Assembly (NCBI GenBank): GCA_002728035.1
Contig: PBUZ01000041.1
Location: forward strand, 1-5,659
Length of the DNA: 5,659 bases
Direction of reading: 5' to 3'
Origin: Methanobacteriota archaeon
GTDB lineage: Archaea > Thermoplasmatota > Poseidoniia > Poseidoniales > Poseidoniaceae
In this document: positions 1 to 5,574 of the stretch, piece after piece
Numbering within the stretch: position 1 is the first letter of the stretch
Layout: each line of letters opens with the position of its first letter
Notes under the pieces: generated by a model
What the model was told of the DNA's origin: nothing
The model's input: only the letters and a program-made list of their open reading frames with translations
Databases searched by the model: none
Made by a program: the position numbers and the translations under genes

Positions 1-31
<31 letters not shown>

Positions 32-281
32 ATTTGTTCAATAGCGATACGATGAATGAACGAACGAACAGCACGAGCGACGCGAACGACGCGTCAACAT
101 CACGAGAACGCCTTCAAGAATCTTTTAAAATGCGCGCATCGGCGCGAGCGGTATCCGTCGTCAAACAATTCACACATAGTTTGTTATCCTCCATCGTCGT
201 CGGCTCAGCCGACTTCACAATGGCAACGAACCGTAATATGTGCGAATCCAAGTGTAGTATCAATCATCTGTACATAGCGAA

Positions 282-291
282 TGTAATGTAA
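282..291 (+). terminator. Possible tandem TGTAA polyadenylation signal
   Basis: Two adjacent TGTAA pentamers (TGTAATGTAA) followed by an A run. UGUAA is the known polyadenylation signal of core chlorophyte algae such as Chlamydomonas. Whether prasinophytes use it is less certain. If functional it would serve a plus-strand transcript entering from the left, converging on the minus-strand gene. The pentamer is short and can occur by chance, but two in direct tandem are less likely. Confidence 0.3.
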
Positions 292-305
292 AAACGTGTC
301 GTCTG

Positions 306-343
306 TTACAAAATTGTATCTCGCGACCACGCGAGGACTTACA
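306..343 (-). terminator. Two minus-strand TGTAA pentamers in the 3' flank of the minus-strand gene
   Basis: TTACA occurs on the plus strand at 306-310 and 339-343, which reads TGTAA on the minus strand, about 61 and 94 bases beyond the stop codon of the minus-strand gene. The distance suits a 3' UTR polyadenylation signal of the green-algal type. The motif is short and no cleavage site can be seen, so this is a candidate only. Confidence 0.25.
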
Positions 344-358
344 AACATGATGCGCAGA

Positions 359-372
359 CTCGGCGCGCCGAG
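359..372. repeat. Perfect 14-bp palindrome
   Basis: CTCGGCGCGCCGAG is its own reverse complement, with no spacer. It sits about 32 bases beyond the stop codon of the minus-strand gene, within its likely 3' UTR. It contains the 8-bp GGCGCGCC. In RNA a tight hairpin needs a few unpaired bases, so the effective stem would be about 5 bp. CG-rich surroundings raise the chance of such a sequence arising without function. Confidence 0.75.
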
Positions 373-398
373 CCGCGTTTTGCATGCGCACGCGCGTC

Positions 399-404
399 TT
401 TATT
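399..404 (-). terminator. AATAAA overlapping the stop codon
   Basis: On the minus strand the sequence reads GCA TAA ATAAAG, so the canonical eukaryotic polyadenylation hexamer AATAAA shares its first base with the TAA stop of the minus-strand gene. Use at this place would give a very short 3' UTR. The TGTAA pentamers further downstream are alternatives. Confidence 0.3.
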
Positions 405-3070
405 TATGCAAGCTTGAGGAAAAAGTTCGGGTTGTCAGTATTCCCGGGAAAGCTGTAAAGTTGGACGTCGGGGACGCAGACGGATACGCCGCCAACATCG
501 ACATCCGTCTTGAGCTTGACGTCGATTTCGGTCTTTGGGACTTGGAAGTACGCGCCAACAACGATGCTACACTGGATACCACCGACATTCGCGCTCGAGC
601 AACGCTTGGCCCTGTACGCGTCGTCATACTCGAAGTAATCGTTGAACTTGGCGTTCAGCGCAGAGCACGCTTGTACGCCTTGATTGTTCACAGTTGCGGC
701 CATGTCCGCACCCGCGTATACTCTCTGCTCCGCCGTCATCTTTGGACCGCTGCAGACCATACCGGGCATGCATAATTGCGTGGTTATATCATTCACCGTC
801 ACGACGAGCCCGACTTGAGCGTGTGCCTCCAATTTGGCGTCCAAATAGGGCGTCAATTGTACCTGCGGATCTGGCAGCACGGCATTAAACGAGCCCCCCG
901 CCACTTGGATGCCGACTTCCATTCCGGTGACATCGACGCTGTAAGAAAACTTACCGCTCGCCTCAGCCTGCATGAAGTACGGCAGCGAGAGCTCGGCACC
1001 AAAAGACATCTTCATCGTGAACGGAGTTAACGGAACTGGCATTTCCGCCTCGAAAGAGGCAGATGCTGGCAAGCCTTTCACAAGATCCAGCACATTGCCG
1101 GCTTTAAACGCCGACGCTTGCGCCTCGACTGCAAATTCGACGTGCATCCTCGTGAACAAGACGGCTTTCATAGTGAATTCCTTGAGAGACTGCATCGCGT
1201 CGATGAGCTTCTGCTTGGCGGCGTCCGCACCTTGCTGCAGCACGGTGTCGCCGAGTTGCGCGTGCATGTGCGGAAACTGTGCAATCGTGTGCGGCTTTTC
1301 GAGCCAAGGATCTTCCACAAGGGCGGTACGTACTTTTGCGACTTGGAGCAAGACGAGGTGCTCGACTCTATCCAAAAACTCGTCGTGCACATTCTCAGCG
1401 TACTCGAGGTGAGCGCTGGTTGCTACATGAGCAGTGCGAAGGTGATGCATGTGTGTCTCAATCTCATCAGAGAGAAGCTTCCGACCACCAAGAGTCTGTG
1501 TCACAGAGTTAAGTTTATTCTTAACCGTGTAAGCAGTGTTTTTGGCCGTATTTACGGATGCTTTCAGCGTGTCGATCGGACTCATCATCGAATCTTTGAC
1601 TTCCCCTGCGGCATCCACGACGCCGTCTCCTATCGATTGAAACAAGGGTGTGAAAAATGCCGTAAACGCCTCAAGTATGTCTGTCGCCACTTTTTTCGGG
1701 AATGAAAACTCGCTTATTTCGAATCCCATGGTCCAGGATGGATCCGGGAATCCAGCTTTGAGAGTCGCAGGCGCGAAAGGACTGTCGCCAAGCTTTTTCG
1801 GCCACGGCATATCATATGACAGGTCGAGTACTGAATCCGGTAAATACTCGTCAAGAGGCAAGGAGATGGAAAGCTCTGGTGCACCACACTTACCACCGAG
1901 GTTTGCGCTTTCCTTACTCGGAATGTGCGTCTGCTCCCGGCCAAGAGCGTCGCGGATCATCGCGCGCACGCGATCGTGACCCAGCACCGTCGAGAAATGG
2001 TCACTCTTACCATTCATAACGCGGGATCCAGCTTGAGCGCTGTTCGCACCAAGAGACGCAGTTTTAAGAACGCCAGTTATTTCACTGATAAACTTGTCTG
2101 CATCGGCTGGGAACGCTTCCTTGATAAGTTGAGAGACAACTTTCTCAACCGCGTTCGGAATGCTCGTGGCGATGGACCCGATCTTCTTCGATATCTCGTT
2201 CGCCTTGTTCGGGATAGCCGTGGTCAGGTCGTTGATGACCCCATTTATATCGTTCACGGTATCTGTGACGGCAGACTTGGCGCTGTTTACCATACCGATG
2301 GTAGAATCATATGCAGCAGTGAGGGACGGATCGACGATGCATTTCGTATTCGAATTACGCGACACAAAGAACGGCGCACAGGTGGTACATCTACCAGTCG
2401 TGACAGGTGCAGCCTTCGAGCATGTGAACCGCCATCTGCAATCGACACTGATGCATTTCTCGGGAACGCAGTGGCAACTTCGCCAACGACACCTCCACCG
2501 GCGGCATTTCAAACATCTTAAACAAAAACCAGGTGTGCACGTACGGCATCGTCCGCACACTCCCTTACCACCCGACGGAACGTATCCCCATCCGCACGAG
2601 GGGATCGTGGCGCAAGTTCCTGTATACGAGCACGAGCGAGTCGCAAGCTCTGGTAATGCGCAGTTCCCAGGGGCAGGACTACTGCTGATGCTGCAGCCGC
2701 CGAGCGCCGCCGATTCATTACCTAACACGTCTCCGAACTCGTTGAAATTACTTGTAGAGTCTGGCGTTCCTCCGGAGAAGCGTAAGCGTTGCTTTGCCAC
2801 TGCGTGGTGGTAACGTACATAGCCCATCCCGACAGTGCCCACGGACGACACCACCTGGACGGCACTGACATCCGTGAACAGCTGACAAAACGCAAGAAAT
2901 GCGATGCACGCCACTACGACGACACCACCCGCCGTGCGCAACCAGCGAGAACGTTGCCAAACGACGTGTCTACGCGCATCGGAGTTGGGTGATTCCGCAG
3001 GAATCGCCCCGTATCTCACCGCCGAGCCGCGAGCGAGCGAGAGACGTTCATCTCCGCCGGTCACGACCAT
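404..3070 (-). CDS. Predicted membrane-anchored/secreted protein with a cysteine-rich module; paralogue of the plus-strand gene
   Basis: Intronless 888-residue protein; I do not recognise a named family. The start is the first ATG in the frame, with A at -3 and G at +4. The frame stays open upstream to about 3250 but without ATG. Order: basic tail (1-45); hydrophobic segment GGVVVVACIAFLAFC (about 46-71), a type II anchor or a signal peptide with a long n-region; Arg/His-rich linker; cysteine-rich region (126-244, 20 Cys) with one N-glycosylation sequon before it (Asn118); amphipathic Ala/Val/Ile helices (about 249-340); conserved MPWPKKLGDSPFAPA (421-435); helical region; GRKLLS site (529-534); His-containing helices; beta-rich domain (about 675-765); C-terminal region with six Cys (767-865). 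Residues from about 250 onward align with the divergently transcribed plus-strand protein, apart from the extreme C-terminus. Role unknown; surface or extracellular location is inferred. Both the long, biased protein and its conserved paralogue support real coding. Confidence 0.9.
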   Translation of the reverse strand: MVVTGGDERLSLARGSAVRYGAIPAESPNSDARRHVVWQRSRWLRTAGGVVVVACIAFLAFCQLFTDVSAVQVVSSVGTVGMGYVRYHHAVAKQRLRFSGGTPDSTSNFNEFGDVLGNESAALGGCSISSSPAPGNCALPELATRSCSYTGTCATIPSCGWGYVPSGGKGVCGRCRTCTPGFCLRCLKCRRWRCRWRSCHCVPEKCISVDCRWRFTCSKAAPVTTGRCTTCAPFFVSRNSNTKCIVDPSLTAAYDSTIGMVNSAKSAVTDTVNDINGVINDLTTAIPNKANEISKKIGSIATSIPNAVEKVVSQLIKEAFPADADKFISEITGVLKTASLGANSAQAGSRVMNGKSDHFSTVLGHDRVRAMIRDALGREQTHIPSKESANLGGKCGAPELSISLPLDEYLPDSVLDLSYDMPWPKKLGDSPFAPATLKAGFPDPSWTMGFEISEFSFPKKVATDILEAFTAFFTPLFQSIGDGVVDAAGEVKDSMMSPIDTLKASVNTAKNTAYTVKNKLNSVTQTLGGRKLLSDEIETHMHHLRTAHVATSAHLEYAENVHDEFLDRVEHLVLLQVAKVRTALVEDPWLEKPHTIAQFPHMHAQLGDTVLQQGADAAKQKLIDAMQSLKEFTMKAVLFTRMHVEFAVEAQASAFKAGNVLDLVKGLPASASFEAEMPVPLTPFTMKMSFGAELSLPYFMQAEASGKFSYSVDVTGMEVGIQVAGGSFNAVLPDPQVQLTPYLDAKLEAHAQVGLVVTVNDITTQLCMPGMVCSGPKMTAEQRVYAGADMAATVNNQGVQACSALNAKFNDYFEYDDAYRAKRCSSANVGGIQCSIVVGAYFQVPKTEIDVKLKTDVDVGGVSVCVPDVQLYSFPGNTDNPNFFLKLA
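1469..1486 (-). other. RKLL putative proprotein-processing site (GRKLLS)
   Basis: Encodes residues 529-534 (G-R-K-L-L-S) of the minus-strand protein, followed by acidic Asp-Glu. The plus-strand paralogue has GRRRLLS followed by Glu-Glu at the equivalent place. Site-1 protease (plant SBT6.1) cleaves after R-X-hydrophobic-L, and RRLL/RKLL are well-known forms. Conservation between diverged paralogues at a domain boundary supports a functional cleavage site, though no cleavage is shown by the sequence. Confidence 0.45.
1766..1810 (-). other. Invariant 15-residue block, minus-strand copy
   Basis: Encodes MPWPKKLGDSPFAPA (residues 421-435), identical to the block at 4060-4104 on the plus strand. 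Nine of the 15 codons differ silently between the copies, including a TCG versus AGT serine switch. The identity is therefore held at the protein level and is not due to recent duplication or gene conversion. The block is preceded by Tyr-Asp here and Tyr-Glu in the paralogue, and is a natural signature for the family. Confidence 0.85.
2339..2695 (-). other. Cysteine-rich, Arg/Trp-rich module in the minus-strand protein
   Basis: About 119 residues (126-244 of the protein) contain 20 cysteines. The centre has regular spacing: C-x2-C-x2-C-x4 twice, then C-x4-C-x-C-x4-C-x4-C-x5-C, with two CRWR repeats. The last part has C-x2-C-x12-C, reminiscent of EGF, TNFR or GCC2/GCC3-type disulfide modules, but I cannot assign a family. 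The plus-strand paralogue lacks this segment: its anchor leads almost directly into the helical region. It lies just beyond the hydrophobic segment, so it should be lumenal or extracellular and disulfide bonded; metal binding is an alternative. Confidence 0.7.
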
Positions 3071-3186
3071 GATCAGTCGATGCGAATATCCTTCGTGAAC
3101 GCCTCCGCGCGGGACGAGCCCTCGCGCGCGCGCCGAATTGACGTCGTCGTCGCGCCAACACGCAAAAAAGGGTTGTGAGGTAGTTG

Positions 3187-3194
3187 GAATATTC
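3187..3194. promoter_or_regulatory. P1BS-like element GAATATTC
   Basis: Perfect match to GNATATNC, the binding site of the MYB-CC regulator PHR1 of plants and PSR1 of green algae, which activates phosphate-starvation genes. It is palindromic and lies in the shared intergenic region, so it could act on both genes. With six fixed bases, one match in about 200 bp is expected by chance roughly one time in twenty, so this is suggestive only. Confidence 0.3.
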
Positions 3195-3207
3195 AATGCC
3201 AAGTCAG

Positions 3208-3225
3208 CAACACCAACACCAACAC
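3208..3225 (+). repeat. Triple CAACAC hexanucleotide repeat
   Basis: Three exact tandem copies of CAACAC just upstream of the preferred start of the plus-strand gene. It is probably 5' UTR. If the ATG at 3196 were used instead, it would encode an alternating Gln-His stretch ahead of the hydrophobic segment. Confidence 0.8.
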
Positions 3226-3276
3226 CTCGCCGCACCGCACCGCGCGTCACTCGGCGACGTTCGCGCGCGATCTACG

Positions 3277-5574
3277 ATGGCGCGGGAACGTGGAAGTATT
3301 TCGTCCTTCGGCGGTCGTTCGCGTCGACATTCATGGGTGTTCGTCGCGTGTGCGCTCGCCTGCCTCGTCCTGTTGGGATCGATTGGTGGGGTCTCCGGTG
3401 CGGCGATCAAGCGCGCGGCGACGCCGCGCGCGGAAGTCGACGGGCCGCACCAGCATTCAGATCTCGGGAATATCATAAGCGATCTGCAGAACGCGATCAA
3501 ACGAGCGAAAGATACGTTGAACGCGGGTAAGAACGCCTTCAATCAAGTTGGAAGCGCTTTCAACAGCTTGGGCAGTGAAATAGACTCTTTCCCAGACAAG
3601 CTTAACGGTGTGAAGAACGAGGTCGGGAAGCTTGTCGGAACCATCAGCGATAAAGTTGAAGGATTCGTCGACGAGGTGTACGGAAAGCTCTTTCCGACGG
3701 ACGCTGGCGCCATGGTTAGCGACATTGCGGGCAAGTTCATGCCGGCTGCGTCTCTGGGAGAACAACGCGAAGGATCGCATTTTGAGGATATATCCGCGAT
3801 CGGCAGTCTCGTTCGTAAGCTGAATCAAGATGTTCTGAGAGATGATCTTCGCCAGGTTTTATACAAGGATTACGTTTCCCAGCTTGGTGCCGCACACAAG
3901 CGTGCAGCGGAACTGGGTTGTAACAACTTACCTGTGAACACAACCGATAAGGAAGCGGCAAAGCTGGGATGCACTTCGATCAAAAGTCTTAACAAAGTGT
4001 GCTACGATGCCCCGATGCGCGACATTTTCCCAGAGTCTGCATTTTCACAAGAATACGAAATGCCCTGGCCCAAAAAGTTGGGAGACTCGCCATTTGCACC
4101 TGCACAAATTGATGTTGGGTTTCCCTCCGCCTCGTGGGAAACGTGCGCTGGCATCAACAAGTTTAACATTCCACCCAAGGTTGCCACAGATCTCATTGAA
4201 GCGTTTCGGCTTTTCTTTGGTGCGCTTTTTGATGGCATCACGGAAAGTGCAGCAGAGGCAGCGACCGAGGCGAAGAATGCCATCATGGTGCCGATCAACT
4301 CTATTGATGGACAAATCACAATTATCAAGAATCACGTCAACACAGCGCAGAGACACATGGACAGTATTTCTAAAGCGTTTGGTCGACGCCGTTTGCTTTC
4401 CGAAGAAGAAGTCGCCGAGCATCACCACAAGCTTCGCCAGCATGCGGAAGCTTTGGCGGCTTCCATCGCACACGCCGATTTTGTGTACAAATCACACATG
4501 CAACGTATCGAAGATCGAGTGCTGCTGGGTCTCGAGAACATCAGAGAATTACTCATTCTCGACCCTCTGCTTCGAGATCCAAAGAGGATGACTGCTTTTC
4601 CGGATTACGACGCTCTCTTGGAAAAGCGGGCAAAGAAAATGGGAGTCAAACACGACTCCGCCGCGCTCGGTGATGCAGTCGATAAACTTCGATCTGCACG
4701 AGAAGCGCTCACAAACGCAATGGCAGAACTAAAAAATACCGAACTGGACATTGGCATTACCTCAGACCTTGAGCTCACGCTCGAAGCGGCGCTGAGCGGT
4801 GATGCTTTCGTACAGGGCGATTTCTTCAAGGCGATCATGGCGAAGACCAAGAAACCGATCGATAATCCCTTTATGATCAGGAAAACAGTGATGGTGGCGT
4901 ATGGCTTCTACCTCAACTTGGCTTTCGGTGTTGGCTTCAAGTTGCCGTATTTTGCGAAAGCCCAAGCGCAGACTAAGCTCGAGTACGGACTCAGCATTCC
5001 CGATATGAAGATAGGAATCAAGAGTGAGAGCGGAAAGTTCTCCGTTTATTTCGACCCTCCAAAGCCAGCACTCAAACAAGACGGGCTGGCGGCTTCTGTA
5101 TCGGCGCATCTACAGGTCGGCGCCGAGCTCGAGATCCCAGTTGTACAACTCGAGTTGTGCTGGGCAGGAGCAATCTGCTCCGGTCCGCAGGTGTACTTCT
5201 CGCAAGGCGCTCAAATCGGCATGGACATGTTCGCGGCTGCCATGGATAACCCACCGCAGTGCTTCGATGGTGAAACCACGCTCCAGTCGTATTTCACCGA
5301 TTTCGATTATCCAAATAAGCCCGCCGCGTGTTCTCTCACGGGTTCGGGCGTAGCGTCGGGCATCGGCGCGTACTATCAAGTGCCGAAGCCCGATGCCCTT
5401 GTCAAGCTCGTCACAACTTTAAGTGCGCCGTGTGAGGCCGATATCCCGGATCTCGTGCTTTACGAATCCAGCAAAGAAGATGGTTTTTCTGCCCAAGGGC
5501 AAATTTTCTCGCCGCAATGCGTCGCCGACATCAAGTCTGGATCTGCGCCGCCACCGGACAAGTGCTCGGCGTGA
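3277..5574 (+). CDS. Predicted membrane-anchored/secreted protein; paralogue of the minus-strand gene
   Basis: Intronless 765-residue protein of unknown function, ending in tandem in-frame stops TGA TAA. The ATG at 3277 has a strong context (A at -3, G at +4) and gives a classical signal: basic Arg-rich n-region, then WVFVACALACLVLLGSIGG (about 20-38) and small residues for cleavage. An in-frame ATG at 3196 has a poor context (T at -3, C at +4) and would add 27 residues; it would give a tail of about 46 residues like that of the paralogue, so it is not excluded. Order: helical region (about 62-160); N-glycosylation sequon at Asn221; conserved MPWPKKLGDSPFAPA (262-276); helices; GRRRLLS (369-375); His-rich helical part; beta-rich region (about 530-650); five Cys in paralogue-equivalent positions (628, 634, 662, 685, 719); private tail with Cys748 and Cys763. 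No cysteine-rich module. Extracellular or surface role is inferred. Confidence 0.92.
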   Translation: MARERGSISSFGGRSRRHSWVFVACALACLVLLGSIGGVSGAAIKRAATPRAEVDGPHQHSDLGNIISDLQNAIKRAKDTLNAGKNAFNQVGSAFNSLGSEIDSFPDKLNGVKNEVGKLVGTISDKVEGFVDEVYGKLFPTDAGAMVSDIAGKFMPAASLGEQREGSHFEDISAIGSLVRKLNQDVLRDDLRQVLYKDYVSQLGAAHKRAAELGCNNLPVNTTDKEAAKLGCTSIKSLNKVCYDAPMRDIFPESAFSQEYEMPWPKKLGDSPFAPAQIDVGFPSASWETCAGINKFNIPPKVATDLIEAFRLFFGALFDGITESAAEAATEAKNAIMVPINSIDGQITIIKNHVNTAQRHMDSISKAFGRRRLLSEEEVAEHHHKLRQHAEALAASIAHADFVYKSHMQRIEDRVLLGLENIRELLILDPLLRDPKRMTAFPDYDALLEKRAKKMGVKHDSAALGDAVDKLRSAREALTNAMAELKNTELDIGITSDLELTLEAALSGDAFVQGDFFKAIMAKTKKPIDNPFMIRKTVMVAYGFYLNLAFGVGFKLPYFAKAQAQTKLEYGLSIPDMKIGIKSESGKFSVYFDPPKPALKQDGLAASVSAHLQVGAELEIPVVQLELCWAGAICSGPQVYFSQGAQIGMDMFAAAMDNPPQCFDGETTLQSYFTDFDYPNKPAACSLTGSGVASGIGAYYQVPKPDALVKLVTTLSAPCEADIPDLVLYESSKEDGFSAQGQIFSPQCVADIKSGSAPPPDKCSA
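4060..4104 (+). other. Invariant 15-residue block, plus-strand copy
   Basis: Encodes MPWPKKLGDSPFAPA (residues 262-276). It is identical in protein sequence to the minus-strand copy while most surrounding sequence differs. It is Pro-, Trp- and Lys-containing, so it is more likely a structured loop or interaction surface than a helix. A cysteine about 20 residues before it is also matched in the paralogue. Confidence 0.85.
4381..4401 (+). other. RRLL putative proprotein-processing site (GRRRLLS)
   Basis: Encodes residues 369-375 (G-R-R-R-L-L-S), followed by Glu-Glu-Glu. It fits the site-1 protease recognition rule R-X-hydrophobic-L and matches GRKLLS in the paralogue. Cleavage would split the protein into an N-terminal helical half carrying the invariant block and a C-terminal half with the beta-rich region. 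Confidence 0.45.

Larger units (their letters stand above)
3071..3276. promoter_or_regulatory. Bidirectional promoter region between divergent paralogues
   Basis: About 206 bp separate the two preferred ATGs, so both promoters and 5' UTRs must be packed here. It contains an alternating CG run (3123-3133), a bZIP/CRE-like TGACGTCG (3139-3146), an A6 tract (3164-3169), the palindrome GAATATTC (3187-3194) and a triple CAACAC repeat (3208-3225). No clear TATA box is seen. If the weak ATG at 3196 is used for the plus gene, the region shrinks to 125 bp. Shared regulation of the two genes is an inference from the arrangement. Confidence 0.6.

Noticed and set aside
1118..1705. 195-residue plus-strand open frame
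   Set aside because: Antisense shadow of the minus-strand gene over a part where that gene matches its paralogue at the protein level.
2339..2695. Cysteine-rich segment as a retained intron in the minus-strand gene
   Set aside because: The segment is fully open in frame and has a highly ordered, non-random Cys spacing, which intronic sequence would not be expected to show. RNA-seq could still overturn this.
2160..2813. 217-residue plus-strand open frame opposite the cysteine-rich module
   Set aside because: It lies wholly antisense to the long minus-strand gene, has no recognisable domain, and the minus-strand reading is supported by the regular Cys pattern and the continuous frame linking the anchor to the conserved region.
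3152..3159. E2F-like GCGCCAAC in the intergenic region
   Set aside because: One base differs from the E2F core GCGCCAAA, and such strings are common in CG-rich algal DNA; no second site supports it.
3184..3250. Overlapping 5' ends of the two genes on opposite strands
   Set aside because: The overlap arises only if TTG (3184) and GTG (3250) are taken as starts. In a eukaryotic gene the first ATGs, 3196 or 3277 and 3070, remove it.
4007..4591. 194-residue plus-strand open frame in another frame of the plus gene
   Set aside because: Shadow frame inside the best-conserved part of the 765-residue protein; basic, repetitive composition typical of an off-frame reading.
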